Assembly: GCF_030160715.1 (NCBI RefSeq)
Contig: NZ_BSOW01000017.1
Span: 1-64,000, forward strand
Source: Bradyrhizobium iriomotense
GTDB taxonomy: Bacteria; Pseudomonadota; Alphaproteobacteria; Rhizobiales; Xanthobacteraceae
DNA: 64,000 bases
Direction of reading: 5' to 3'
The translations under genes were made by a program, and so were the position numbers. Under the pieces are notes generated by a model that had not been told where the DNA came from, searched no databases, and was given only the letters and a program-made list of their open reading frames with translations. Each line of letters starts with the position of its first letter. Positions within the stretch are counted from its first letter, which is position 1. Positions 16,346 to 24,925 of the stretch are shown piece by piece.

Positions 16346-16500
16346 AATCGATTGCCAACGCCGCACCGGCGCGCCGTTTGTCCAGCAATCTTCCTGCGTT
16401 CATAGACGTTGCTGTCGGCGTCATCGCGGACACAAGTTGCCCGGCTCCCGTCAGATCAATGTTCGAGCGGTCGCAAACATGCCTCGGTTGAGATTATCGA
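16346..16500 (+). pseudogene. Deleted copy of the GFA gene
   Basis: Two pieces of the GFA gene at 14352 are fused here. ATCGATTGCCAACGCCGCAC up to 16379 matches the CIDCQRRTGAPF coding segment, and from 16381 TCCAGCAATCTTCCTGCGTT to about 16498 matches the SSNLPAFIGVAV...SKHVWVEI segment. The 130 or so bases between them are deleted, and both ends are missing. In frame it still reads SSNLPAFIDVAVGVIADTSC, but without the zinc cysteines it cannot work. Confidence 0.8.
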
Positions 16501-16586
16501 GACCGACTTCCGTTTCGGCCTCCAACGCCTGTTCATGTGGGGTTCACGCCCTCGGAGGCACTCTTGCCGCGCATGGAGATTGCCCA

Positions 16587-16955
16587 ATGATTGTTACTGT
16601 TCTCGCAGCCGCGCTAGCCATGGGTCAGGCCATTCCGGTCGCCGTCAATTCCCGACCTTCAATCCATCAGGTTCAGTATGGTGTCCCGAGACACCCACCC
16701 CCGTGTGGGAACGGCTGGGACCTGAGCGCCCGCGATGGCCTTTGCTACCCGAACGGCTATCTGGCGCCCCAGGAGCAGGACGCCTACTATCGCCGGGGAT
16801 ACGGCGACGGCGGTTATCCTCGCTATCGAAACGGCAGATACGCGGTGCCGTGTGGCAGCGATGGCGTAGACCTCGATATCCGTGACGGCCGTTGCTATCC
16901 GACAGGCACGGTACCCCGTCGATTTCAGGATAGGCCCGAAAATTACTATAGGTAG
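16587..16955 (+). CDS. Secreted protein with two Cys-Gly/RDGxCYP repeats
   Basis: A 122-residue protein with a short signal peptide (MIVTVLAAALAMGQAIPVAV). The mature part has two copies of one module: PPCGNGWDLSARDGLCYPNG (about 38-57) and VPCGSDGVDLDIRDGRCYPT (about 86-105), each with two cysteines likely to pair. Between them is a Tyr/Arg/Gly-rich linker (AYYRRGYGDGGYPRYRNGRY). Similar CG...RDG.CYP proteins are frequent in Bradyrhizobium; function unknown. GGAG lies upstream. Confidence 0.6.
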   Translation: MIVTVLAAALAMGQAIPVAVNSRPSIHQVQYGVPRHPPPCGNGWDLSARDGLCYPNGYLAPQEQDAYYRRGYGDGGYPRYRNGRYAVPCGSDGVDLDIRDGRCYPTGTVPRRFQDRPENYYR

Positions 16956-16989
16956 TAACGGGGCTCATCCGCGGGTTGAGACTCTTGCC

Positions 16990-18123
16990 TCACTCCTCGT
17001 CCGCCCGATCCGTCCTGATCCACGCCATCGCCAATTCCCACGCCACCGACAGCACGATCGGCCCGATGAAGAGGCCGACGATGCCGTGGGCGAGCGTGCC
17101 GCCGATCACGCCGACGAAGATCACGATGGTCGGCGTGTTGAGCCCGCGCCCCATCACCAGCGGCTTCAACATGGTGTCGATGAAGCCGACGAGGACGAGG
17201 AACACGGTGAGCAGCAGCGCCGTCGTGACGTCCTTTGCGGTCCAGATCCAGATGATCACGGGCAGGATGACGAGGAAGGCGCCGATCTGCACGATCGACA
17301 GCAGCAGCACGATGAACGCGAGCAGGCCGGCGCTCGGCACGCTCGCGAGCTTGAAGCCGACGCCGGCGAGCAACGCCTGAACGATCGCAACGCCGATCAC
17401 CCCTTGCGACACGGCGCGGATGGTCGCGCCCGCGAGCTCCAGGAAATGCTCGCTCTGCTCCGGCACGATGCGGAACAGAAAGCCACGGCCGGCGGCGACC
17501 AGCCGCGGCCCGTGGGGAAACAGGAAGCCGGCGACGAAGACCGAGACGAGAAACTGCAGCGTCCCGACGCTGGCATCGCCGGCGAGCGACAGCAGCGGCC
17601 CCGCCAGCGGCTGAAGATACGGCGCCACCTCGCGCAGCACCGCGCGGATGTTGTTGTAGGCCTGCTCCCAGAGCTCATAGAGCTGCGGGCCGATGATCGG
17701 CCAGGACTTGATCTGCTCCGGGGCCGACTGAAGCGCGAGGTCGCCGGTGCCGAGCTGGCGCGCGAGCTCCCTCGCCCCCTCGACCGCACTCAGCCCCAAC
17801 CAGGTCGCGGGCCCGATCACGATGCCGAGCGTCATCAAGGTGAGGATGATTGCCGCCGTCCTGGGACGGCCGCCAAGCAGCTTGGCGAGCCAGCTGAAGG
17901 CCGGATAGAACGCGACCGCCAGCACGGCGCTCCAGGTCAGGATCGGCACGAAGGGCCGGATGATGACGAACGTCCAGATGATCAGGAGCGCGAGCAGACC
18001 GAGCCGGATCAGAAGCTGGACAATGTCCTCTCCCGTCAGCAACTGGCGGAGGGTTTTCACGGGCGCAGCTTTCCTTGCGACATCAACGCGACTTCCGGCG
18101 CCATCGACCGCCGCGATTGGCAC
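16990..18123 (-). CDS. AI-2E family transporter
   Basis: A 377-residue inner-membrane protein of the AI-2E transporter (TqsA/PerM) family with about eight helices. The N-terminal pair (LLIRLGLLALLIIWTFVIIR, WSAVLAVAFYPAFSWLAKLL), a long central soluble region (residues 120-180), and the C-terminal block LLAFIVLLLSIVQIGAFLVI, IDTMLKPLVMGRGLNTPTIV, GVIGGTLAHGIVGLFIGPIV are typical; the PLVMGRGLN and GLFIGP motifs are hallmarks. Family members export small molecules or autoinducer-2, or act as antiporters; the substrate here is unknown. The frame begins with GTG at 18123. Confidence 0.85.
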   Translation of the reverse strand: MPIAAVDGAGSRVDVARKAAPVKTLRQLLTGEDIVQLLIRLGLLALLIIWTFVIIRPFVPILTWSAVLAVAFYPAFSWLAKLLGGRPRTAAIILTLMTLGIVIGPATWLGLSAVEGARELARQLGTGDLALQSAPEQIKSWPIIGPQLYELWEQAYNNIRAVLREVAPYLQPLAGPLLSLAGDASVGTLQFLVSVFVAGFLFPHGPRLVAAGRGFLFRIVPEQSEHFLELAGATIRAVSQGVIGVAIVQALLAGVGFKLASVPSAGLLAFIVLLLSIVQIGAFLVILPVIIWIWTAKDVTTALLLTVFLVLVGFIDTMLKPLVMGRGLNTPTIVIFVGVIGGTLAHGIVGLFIGPIVLSVAWELAMAWIRTDRADEE

Positions 18124-18323
18124 GCGGGGCAGGCCCTCGCCTTATTGCCAGCCACGGATCGGGCGTCAAGGCGACCTGGCTACGCGGCATCGCTTCGAAA
18201 AAGCCCCAACTCAGAGCCGGATTTGCCTAACCGCCGTTAACCGGATTTGCGCCGATCGATTTACGCGAGAGCAAGCGCTCAAAACCTACACTGGCGCCGT
18301 CACCTCAAACGCGTTGCATTGCC

Positions 18324-18548
18324 ATGGCCAATACCGTCTGGACGATCGAAGAATTCTCCTGCCCGAGCTGCAGCATGAACTACACCGCGACCAGAGAAGA
18401 GCATGAGGCCAGGCACACCGGCAGTTTCAAGTGCAGCGTCTGCAACGCGGTGGTCCACACCTGGTCCGGCAATCATCATTTCTTCGGGTGGGAGCCGATC
18501 AAGGCGAAACCGCCCGTGTTCGGCCGGCGCTGGGCCGGCGTGCGCTGA
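18324..18548 (+). CDS. Small zinc-ribbon protein, 74 residues
   Basis: MANTVWTIEEFSCPSCSMNY, a charged EEHEARH segment, then FKCSVCNAVVHTWSGNHHFF. The CPSC and CSVC pairs form a zinc knuckle of the kind seen in many short rhizobial proteins. Soluble, no signal. Divergent from the AI-2E transporter; 200 bases separate the starts. Confidence 0.6.
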   Translation: MANTVWTIEEFSCPSCSMNYTATREEHEARHTGSFKCSVCNAVVHTWSGNHHFFGWEPIKAKPPVFGRRWAGVR

Positions 18549-18791
18549 TAGGCGCGATCATCGCCATCCGCCGACACCCCACTGAGCCTCACATTGATGG
18601 CCCGACGCGCCAGCCCGTTTGGCGGCGCAGCTAACAGTATGTTGATACCGCTTCTGTGACCTCACGGTTACAGCCGCCGCGCAGCCTGCTGGATACGGTC
18701 GGTCACGAGAGGACCTTTCCCCACGCATTGGCGTGACTCCGCTCGCTCGCGCCGGACCGGCGCTGAGGTCAATTTGAAGGACGAAACTTCC

Positions 18792-19538
18792 ATGAAGATC
18801 AAAACACTTTCCAGCGTCATTGCGCTTGCCATCTCGATGGCCACCTCGGCGATGGCGGCCGACGTGTCTTTGCCCTACAAGGCGGCGCCCGCGGTCCCGA
18901 CCTTCTCCTGGACCGGATGCTATCTCGGCGGCAATGGCGGCGGCGGTCGCGGCATGAACGAGCAACAGCCCATTACCAGCTTCTCCTTCAATACCAATCA
19001 CGACAGCGGATGGATGGCCGGCGTGCAGGGCGGCTGCGACTATCAGGTCGGCTCGCTGGTGGTCGGCGTCGAAGGCCAGTTCGACTGGGCCGACATGAAG
19101 GACACGACGGTGACGCTCCCGGCCGGCGGCGGCGGTGTCGGCTTCCTGCTGACGACCAAGCTCGATCGCATGGCCACCGCCACCGCCCGCGTCGGCTACG
19201 CATTCGATCGCGTGCTGTTCTACGCCAAGGGCGGTGCCGCGTTTGCCCATTTCAACCACACCATGACCCAGACCGATTTCGCGGGCACCTCGGTCGACTT
19301 CATCGGTTCGAGGAACGTGGCGGGATTCGTGGTCGGCGGCGGCATCGAATATGCGCTGCTCCAGAATGTCTCGCTGAAGGCCGAGTATAATTATTTCGAC
19401 TTCGGCAGGAACGGCTACACGCTGAACTGCACCAACAATCCCGGTTGCGCGGCGCTCCCGATGTTTCCGGTCGAGCTGCGCCAGAACATGCAAACCTTCA
19501 TGCTCGGCGTGAACTGGCGCTTCAACACCGGTCACTGA
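18792..19538 (+). CDS. Outer-membrane beta-barrel porin, Omp31/Omp25 type
   Basis: A 248-residue outer-membrane protein. The signal peptide MKIKTLSSVIALAISMATSA ends at AMA, and the mature end ADVSLPYKAAP is characteristic of the rhizobial Omp25/31 family. TFSWTGCYLGGNGGGG opens the barrel, repeated short strands follow, and it closes with MLGVNWRFNTGH, an aromatic-ended last strand. It has two cysteines near residue 35 and 75 and two more in NCTNNPGC. AAGGA lies before the ATG. Eight strands are expected. It is likely transcribed alone; a small dyad (CTGATCAA-GGTA-TTGATCAG) overlaps its stop. Confidence 0.85.
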   Translation: MKIKTLSSVIALAISMATSAMAADVSLPYKAAPAVPTFSWTGCYLGGNGGGGRGMNEQQPITSFSFNTNHDSGWMAGVQGGCDYQVGSLVVGVEGQFDWADMKDTTVTLPAGGGGVGFLLTTKLDRMATATARVGYAFDRVLFYAKGGAAFAHFNHTMTQTDFAGTSVDFIGSRNVAGFVVGGGIEYALLQNVSLKAEYNYFDFGRNGYTLNCTNNPGCAALPMFPVELRQNMQTFMLGVNWRFNTGH

Positions 19539-19663
19539 TCAAGGTATTGATCAGCGATACGCGACGCCCCGGGTCCGGAACTGCCGGGCCCGGCATGCTC
19601 GCTGGTCTTCCCTGCAACGGATGATGGGGAACCTTGCGCGGTCGAGCGGCTTGTCAGGTTGCA

Positions 19664-19831
19664 ATGAGCACCATGGCAAACCTACTCGCGCGCAAGCAGG
19701 AGCTGCTGGAGCGGCTCAAGGGCGATCCGGGCCCGCATGAGCGCGATCAAATCGAACTCCTCATCGAGCAGGTCGACACCGCGCTCAATCTGCTCGAGGA
19801 CAGTGGCCAGGACCGTAGCGACGGGCCCTGA
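19664..19831 (+). CDS. Small coiled-coil protein, 55 residues
   Basis: MSTMANLLARKQELLERLKG, then RDQIELLIEQVDTALNLLED. Amphipathic helices of coiled-coil type with no membrane or signal segment. Such peptides are common in Bradyrhizobium genomes and have no assigned role. The ribosome site is weak, and a later ATG (four codons in) is possible. Confidence 0.5.
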   Translation: MSTMANLLARKQELLERLKGDPGPHERDQIELLIEQVDTALNLLEDSGQDRSDGP

Positions 19832-19933
19832 AGGCCCCCTTACGCGTTACGGACCTGTTCCCGCGGAACGAAATCCCCAGGCGGCCTGTTGAGATGGCGG
19901 GCCGATCACGGAAGCTTTGCAAGGGGCCAGTGG

Positions 19934-20074
19934 ATGTCGAATGATCCCAACCGACGCAAGCGCCCCAGCGAATTCTCGATGGACGACTTCTTCCTGTTCG
20001 TCCTGTCGAGCAGCTTCTGCCTGCTGGTCGTCGCAATCAGCCTCTTGATCCGGATGCCGCCGGGCCACCAGTGA
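19934..20074 (+). CDS. Single-helix membrane peptide, 46 residues
   Basis: A basic start (MSNDPNRRKRPSEFSMDDF) is followed by FLFVLSSSFCLLVVAISLLI and a short polar end. One membrane segment, with the N-terminus predicted inside. AAGGGG lies upstream of the ATG. No family recognised. Confidence 0.45.
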   Translation: MSNDPNRRKRPSEFSMDDFFLFVLSSSFCLLVVAISLLIRMPPGHQ

Positions 20075-20165
20075 CGGTGACGCCAATTCGCGCGGCGCCG
20101 TTTGCAGTCCATTCACCCCTGAGCGGTTAGATCGGGTGCCGTTTGCCCCTTCGCCGTAGGCCGCC

Positions 20166-20468
20166 ATGCCGGATCTCAATGCCGTCCTCGCCAAGCTCAA
20201 CGATCGCCTGCTCAGGCTCGAGGGCGAGCTGTTCGTGCTGCGCTCGCTGGCGCGGGCGACGCTCACGGCCGGCGACGATCACGCGGCACGCATGCGCAAG
20301 CTGGTTGAAGCGGCGAAGGTCGCGCTCGACGATGAGGCGCTGCGGCCTCTCGACAAGCCGACCAGGAAGTACGTCGAGGCTGCGAGCGCGATGGTCGATG
20401 AACTCCTGGTCGAGCCGACCAAGGCGCGGCCGCTGTTCACGGTGATCGACGGCGGCAAGGCCGATTGA
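20166..20468 (+). CDS. Hypothetical helical protein, 100 residues
   Basis: MPDLNAVLAKLNDRLLRLEG starts a fully helical soluble protein (LVEAAKVALDDEALRPLDK, YVEAASAMVDELLVEPTKAR). No motif, signal or membrane segment. The Leu/Ala-rich heptads suggest dimerisation. It sits among small orphans; function unknown. Confidence 0.55.
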   Translation: MPDLNAVLAKLNDRLLRLEGELFVLRSLARATLTAGDDHAARMRKLVEAAKVALDDEALRPLDKPTRKYVEAASAMVDELLVEPTKARPLFTVIDGGKAD

Positions 20469-20564
20469 GCTTGGCCTGCGCGACGGCCGCAGCCGGATTG
20501 GGGGTCTTCAGGCGACGATCGACGGGACGCCCATGTAACACGCTTCGATGATGCCATCATGCCG

Positions 20565-20660
20565 GTGATTTGCCCGACGCGTCAAGTTATTTCGTAAAAT
20601 CCGCAATACCTCACGCCAGCGGCCACTGGCTCCTTTGCATGGGGTTGTTTTCGATATTTT
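20565..20660 (+). repeat. Dispersed repeat, copy A
   Basis: Begins GTGATTTGCCCGACGCGTCA, and after a variable middle ends TTTGCATGGGGTTGTTTTCG. Both conserved ends recur, inverted, at 26527-26621. The same kind of sequence is, from memory, scattered in Bradyrhizobium genomes. Confidence 0.6.
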
Positions 20661-20730
20661 GTGCGGACCCCATTGGCGCTCCCCGGCATGCCGAGCTTGT
20701 CCGGCCGCGAGATTGAACCGTCCCCGCGCG

Positions 20731-20949
20731 TCAGGCCTCGGCCGGATTGGGCGATTTCAGCCGGCTCAGTCCGGCCTCGATGATCGCGATCTCCTTGTCG
20801 ACCTGCCCGATCGGCAGGCTGAAATCGTAGCCGGAGCGGCTCTTCAGATCGACCGCGAGCCGCTGGCGGTGCATCATCAGCGCGTCGAGGCCACGGCGAT
20901 TCTTCAGCCTGACATAGGTATCGACGATCTGCTCAATCGCGCTCGGCAT
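20731..20949 (-). CDS. Hypothetical protein, 72 residues
   Basis: MPSAIEQIVDTYVRLKNRRG continues with ALMMHRQRLAVDLKSRSGYD and KEIAIIEAGLSRLK. Helical, soluble, and basic in the middle, without a named motif. A longer in-frame reading to 21120 exists but its extra part is low in protein-like features, so I start at the inner ATG, though its ribosome site (GGAATTACC) is poor. Confidence 0.5.
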   Translation of the reverse strand: MPSAIEQIVDTYVRLKNRRGLDALMMHRQRLAVDLKSRSGYDFSLPIGQVDKEIAIIEAGLSRLKSPNPAEA

Positions 20950-21271
20950 CCGGTAATTCCAGGAAGGAACGGGCCGCGCCGGGTTTGCACACCGGCGGGC
21001 CAACTCTTGTGTCGCGGTACGCAATACAAATCCGCGACAGATTCGTCGATACGCCAGGCCGGTTGAGAACCCGTTACTGCCCTGCTCGTCCGGCGCTCTT
21101 TTGCGCGATGACGCGGACATGAAAAGGCCGCTGGCAATATCACCAGCGGCCGGCCGGGTTCGAAAATGGATGCGAGATGAAACGTCTGCCAGCCCCGGGC
21201 AAGACGTATCCTAAATGCGGACCGGCGCATCGGTCTGTCTGAAACAGAACATATGAACTTCAAAATCCCGA

Positions 21272-21568
21272 CTACTCAACCTCGACGCAGAAATAGGTCC
21301 GCGGCAGCTTGCGATAGGCGGAATACCGGTAGAACGGCCGGTACGCGTAGCCGCGCCGAAGCGCCGGCGGCTCCTCGCCGTAATAGGCCCCATGATAGAA
21401 ATTATAGACCGGCCCCAGATTGCAGCGATATTCGCTCCACGCCGGTCCGATGCGTGGCGCCACGCCGATCTCCGGCGGGATCGCCGGCCACAGTTCGCCT
21501 GCGCGCGCAGGCGGCGCGAGCGCGGCGGCAGCAACGACGATGGAGGCGATGATGCATGCGCTTCGCAT
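21272..21568 (-). CDS. Small exported Tyr-rich protein
   Basis: A 98-residue protein. The signal peptide is MRSACIIASIVVAAAALAPP with cleavage near ARA. The mature domain is rich in Tyr and aromatic residues (NFYHGAYYGEEPPALRRGYA, YRPFYRYSAYRKLPRTYFC) and has two cysteines. GGAG lies eight bases before the ATG. Similar Tyr-rich periplasmic peptides are common in rhizobia, and none has a known role. The next gene on this strand is about 120 bases further upstream. Confidence 0.6.
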   Translation of the reverse strand: MRSACIIASIVVAAAALAPPARAGELWPAIPPEIGVAPRIGPAWSEYRCNLGPVYNFYHGAYYGEEPPALRRGYAYRPFYRYSAYRKLPRTYFCVEVE

Positions 21569-21691
21569 TCGGCAACTCCGAGAAGGCCGAGGGCCTGACG
21601 CATGGAAGCACGCGCGCCGCAGGCGGCGCAATGGCGGAGATGCCAGGATGTGACGACCTCGGACGCGAGCGCGACCGAAGCGCGCCGGCTG

Positions 21692-21871
21692 TCACTTGTC
21701 CTGAGCGTGCATCAGGAACGAACCGACCAGGCCGATCAGGCCGCAGGCCAGCAGGACATACTGCAGCACGGCCAGCGCCTGGCTCGGCGCCTCGGTCGCG
21801 CTGGTGATTTCATAGATGAGCAGCGCCGACGCAATTCCGCTCATCAGCATCAATCTCGGCCATTTCGACAC
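21692..21871 (-). CDS. Small two-helix membrane protein
   Basis: A 59-residue protein, starting at GTG with GGGGGA seven bases upstream. It has two membrane helices (LMLMSGIASALLIYEITS and AVLQYVLLACGLIGLVGSFL) and a short cytoplasmic tail (MHAQDK). Function unknown; no family recognised. Confidence 0.5.
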   Translation of the reverse strand: MSKWPRLMLMSGIASALLIYEITSATEAPSQALAVLQYVLLACGLIGLVGSFLMHAQDK

Positions 21872-22046
21872 GGCGATCCCCCGTTCGCGTTGCACGGGTC
21901 GTTGGACGCGACGAACGGACAGCCGGTTCGACAGGCTTGCGTCCCGCGCATTGTTGATAACCGGCGCAAAGGGCTCGCGGGGGGTGACAGGGCCTTATGG
22001 CGTGTTATCCGGAGGTGACCCAGCCCCGAGACGGAACCGAGACCCC

Positions 22047-22634
22047 ATGCGCATCACCTTGATCGGCTCCCGCCATTTCGGCGTGACCACCCTGAACATG
22101 CTCCGGGAGCACAGCGTAGACATCGCGCGGGTCGTGGTCGCCGATAATGAGGACCGTCTCGCCGCAACCGCCCGCGCGGCCGGCATCGAGGTGGTGGTCC
22201 AGGCCAATCCAAAGCTGGTGGCCGCCTCCGAGATCGCGCCGAACACCGACCTGATCATCACCGCGCACAGCCATGCCCGCGTCTCCCGGGAGGCGCTCGC
22301 CGTCTCGAGGCTTGGTGGCGTCGGCTACCACCCGTCGCTGCTGCCGCGTCACCGCGGCAAGGCCGCCGTGGAGTGGACCATCAAGGAGGGCGACCCGATC
22401 GCCGGCGGCACGATCTACCACCTCGCCGACCGCATGGACGCAGGCGCGATCGCCGCCCAGGACTGGTGCTTCGTCAAGAAGGGCGAGACGGCACGTGATC
22501 TTTGGGAGCGGGCGCTGGCCCCGCTCGGCCTGAAGCTGCTTGCGGAAGTCATCGACTACATCAAGGTCCACAAAACGCTGCCGGCGAAGGTGCAGGATGA
22601 GCAGTTCGCGACCGCCGCGCCGAGCCTGTCGTAG
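22047..22634 (+). CDS. Formyltransferase-like protein
   Basis: A 195-residue protein with the formyltransferase N-terminal fold shared by Fmt and PurN. RITLIGSRHFGVTTLNMLRE is the first beta-alpha unit; YHPSLLPRHRGKAAVEWTIK, GGTIYHLADRMDAGAIAAQ give the signature loop and the acidic residue of the catalytic site. The usual Asn two residues before the His (NxHPSLLP) is Gly here, so the classic Asn-His-Asp triad is incomplete. There is no C-terminal tRNA-binding domain, so it is not Fmt itself. It may formylate an amino sugar or other amine, or be inactive. Confidence 0.75.
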   Translation: MRITLIGSRHFGVTTLNMLREHSVDIARVVVADNEDRLAATARAAGIEVVVQANPKLVAASEIAPNTDLIITAHSHARVSREALAVSRLGGVGYHPSLLPRHRGKAAVEWTIKEGDPIAGGTIYHLADRMDAGAIAAQDWCFVKKGETARDLWERALAPLGLKLLAEVIDYIKVHKTLPAKVQDEQFATAAPSLS

Positions 22635-22820
22635 GTGGCCGCCGACGATTCATCCTTAACGTCGCGAATCGGGCCGATTTCGCGCGAAAAAAGGGTTGGG
22701 AGCAGGCAAATAAACCATTGTTTCCACAGGAACAATTTTCGCTTTGGCGATGCAGCAAATTTCTGTCACATTTCCCCCGAATAAGCGTCAGCATCTCAGA
22801 CATAGGCAGGACAGAAATTC

Positions 22821-23171
22821 ATGCGTTTTGATCGCATTGCGTTGATTTTTACCGCCGCGATTGCCACCGGCTCGCTCGCGGCACCCGCGTTCGCCCAAAA
22901 CCCCTATGACGGCAACTGGCAGGTCACCATCGTGACCAAGAGCGGCTCCTGCGAGCCGACCGCAAGCTCCATGCTGACGGTTTCCGACGGTCACATCACG
23001 GCGCCCGGCGCTAACGTTTCCGGCACCATCGGCCGCGAGGGTCTTGTGAAAGTTTCGATCAATGGTGCATATGCCAACGGTCAACTTAACGGCAACGCCG
23101 GATCGGGAAAGTGGAATGGAGCATCTGGAGGCATACCGTGCAGCGGGCGGTGGGAAGCATCGCGCCAATAA
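22821..23171 (+). CDS. Exported protein, 116 residues
   Basis: The signal peptide MRFDRIALIFTAAIATGSLA is cut near AFA. The mature protein opens with YDGNWQVTIVTKSGSCEP and has strands ISGTIGREG-like (VSGTIGREGLVKVSINGAY) and a Cys near the end (IPCSGRWEA). The single Cys pair and G/W-rich strands suggest a small beta domain in the periplasm. Its mature start DGNW resembles GNWSGGG of the next gene, so the two may be related. The genes are 19 bases apart and probably co-transcribed. Confidence 0.6.
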   Translation: MRFDRIALIFTAAIATGSLAAPAFAQNPYDGNWQVTIVTKSGSCEPTASSMLTVSDGHITAPGANVSGTIGREGLVKVSINGAYANGQLNGNAGSGKWNGASGGIPCSGRWEASRQ

Positions 23172-23190
23172 GCCAACCGAGGCTCGGGTC

Positions 23191-23661
23191 ATGAACCGGC
23201 GGCTGCTCGTTGCGGCCGCCGTTTTGTTTGCGGCCTCGGTCGCAAATACGGAAAGCAAGGCGCAGTCCGGCCCGTTCGCCGCCCTCGCCGGCAACTGGAG
23301 CGGCGGCGGCACCGTCACCCTCGACGACGGATCGACTGAGCGCATTCGTTGCCGTGCCAAGTATGCGCCCACAGGTCCCGCCATGGAGATGGTGCTGACC
23401 TGCGCCAGCGACGCCTACAAGTTCAACCTTTCCGCCAGTGTCCGCGCAGAAGGCAATGCCATCACCGGCAGCTGGACCGAGGCCAGCCGCAACATCAGCG
23501 GCGTCATTCAGGGCCACGGCGGCGGCGCAAGCTTCGAGGTGGTCGCCGCGACCGCCGGCTTCAATGCCAATATCGCGCTGCGCACCAGCGGCAGCAAGCA
23601 AACGGTCACGATGCGGGCCGACAGCCAGTTCCGCGGCGCCAACATCGCGCTGTCGCGCTAA
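23191..23661 (+). CDS. Exported beta-domain protein, 156 residues
   Basis: MNRRLLVAAAVLFAASVANT and a KAQ cleavage site form the signal peptide. The mature part reads GNWSGGGTVTLDDGSTERIR, then AEGNAITGSWTEASRNISGV and ends FRGANIALSR: repeated short strands typical of a small beta barrel of the DUF-type periplasmic family in rhizobia. It has a Cys pair (IRCRAK and LTCASD). No enzyme motif. Second gene of a pair, followed by a strong terminator. Confidence 0.6.
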   Translation: MNRRLLVAAAVLFAASVANTESKAQSGPFAALAGNWSGGGTVTLDDGSTERIRCRAKYAPTGPAMEMVLTCASDAYKFNLSASVRAEGNAITGSWTEASRNISGVIQGHGGGASFEVVAATAGFNANIALRTSGSKQTVTMRADSQFRGANIALSR

Positions 23662-23682
23662 CTTCGATCTGTTTTCGACAAG

Positions 23683-23713
23683 CGATCCGGCCACCCCGCC
23701 GGATCGTTTTTTT
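23683..23713 (+). terminator. Rho-independent terminator
   Basis: Nine-base stem CGATCCGGC/GCCGGATCG with a six-base loop, followed by seven T. It lies 21 bases after the stop of the exported-protein pair. Confidence 0.9.
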
Positions 23714-23859
23714 ATGCCTTGCCGCATCGCCTAGCTGGGCATGGCATCCTTCCCGCGCAGCCGTGCAACGCTGCATCCACAGATTTGGCCGTTGCAAACG
23801 CGCGCCCGGTCGCCGATACCGGCCTGCCCTCTCACATCCCCTCTCCTGCTTCCGCGCCG

Positions 23860-24732
23860 ATGAGCATCACCCCGTCCAAACCGATGGCCGCGCTGTGGAT
23901 GGCCGGTTGGCTGTCACTGACGCTGGTCATGGCGGTCGCCGGACGCGAGGCCGCGCGGCAGATGAACGTCTTCCAGCTCATGGAAGTGCGCTCGCTGATC
24001 GGTCTCGTCCTGCTCTATCCGATCATCTATCGCGCCGGCGGCTTTGCGACGCTCAAGACCGTTCGCCTGCCCCAGCACATCGTGCGCAACCTGATCCACT
24101 ACGTCTCGCAACTCGGCTGGTTCTTCGCGCTGACGCTGATCCCGATCGGCCAGGTGGTGGCGATCGAGTTCACCATGCCGATCTGGACCGCGATCCTGGC
24201 TGCAAGCTTCCTGTCCGAACGCATGACGCCGTGGAAGATTGCCGCCATCGTGCTTGGCCTCGTCGGCGTGATCATCATCGTCCGTCCCGCCACTGGCGAG
24301 ATCGATCCCGGCCAGTTGATCGCGCTCGGCGCCGCCATGGGTTTTGGCGTGTCGATGGTGCTGGTGAAGTCGCTGGCGCACACCGAGAGCGCGCTATCGA
24401 TCCTCTTCTGGATGATTGTCGTGCAGGCGGTCACGGGCTTCTTTCCGGCGCTCTATGTCTGGGCCTGGCCGCCGACCTATCTCTGGGGCTGGGTGATGGT
24501 GGTCGCCATCTGCGGCACATTTGCACATTACTGCCTCGCCAGCGCGATGCGCTACGCCGACGCCACCGTCGTCGTGCCGATGGATTTCCTGCGGGTTCCC
24601 CTGACGGCGACCGCCGGCTGGCTCTTGTATTCGGAACGGCTCGACGCTTGGACGGTCTTCGGCGCTGTGCTGATCCTCTTGGGCAATCTTCTGAATTTGA
24701 AGCCGACACAGGTTCCGGCCCGGGCGCGGTGA
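23860..24732 (+). CDS. EamA/DMT family transporter
   Basis: A 290-residue inner-membrane protein with ten predicted helices in two EamA halves. The first half includes LMEVRSLIGLVLLYPIIYRA and FALTLIPIGQVVAIEFTMPI; the second includes AAMGFGVSMVLVKSLAHTES, ATVVVPMDFLRVPLTATAGW and GAVLILLGNLLNL. Drug/metabolite exporters of this type move metabolites out of the cell; the substrate is unknown. I start at the ATG giving MSITPSKPMAALWMAGWLS; the 47 codons before it are polar and unlikely to be translated. Confidence 0.85.
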   Translation: MSITPSKPMAALWMAGWLSLTLVMAVAGREAARQMNVFQLMEVRSLIGLVLLYPIIYRAGGFATLKTVRLPQHIVRNLIHYVSQLGWFFALTLIPIGQVVAIEFTMPIWTAILAASFLSERMTPWKIAAIVLGLVGVIIIVRPATGEIDPGQLIALGAAMGFGVSMVLVKSLAHTESALSILFWMIVVQAVTGFFPALYVWAWPPTYLWGWVMVVAICGTFAHYCLASAMRYADATVVVPMDFLRVPLTATAGWLLYSERLDAWTVFGAVLILLGNLLNLKPTQVPARAR

Positions 24733-24770
24733 ACCAATTCGAGACTGCCCGCGACCAATCCGGGTAGCAA

Positions 24771-24790
24771 AGCGTGATCTGGATCACGCT
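24771..24790. promoter_or_regulatory. Palindromic operator-like site
   Basis: AGCGTGATCTGGATCACGCT is a palindrome over all 20 bases but for its centre. It lies between the EamA stop and the caspase-like gene, about 136 bases before that start. The form GTGATC-N2-GATCAC suggests a CRP/FNR-type or GntR-type site, but the factor is not known. Confidence 0.45.
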
Positions 24791-24925
24791 GAAGGGGCGG
24801 CCTCGCGGGCCATCCTCGGCTATCGGCAAGGGTTGGGCACTGTGGGTGCTGACGCGCGGCGTTTTCGTGTAAGTTCAGGCCCATCTCGTGCTGCTTCGAA
24901 TTCGATTCTGTTGGGGGGATTTCAG

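Noticed and set aside
18558..19535. 325-codon minus-strand frame opposite the porin at 18792
   Set aside because: Shadow frame; the porin signal peptide, barrel start and end are on the plus strand.
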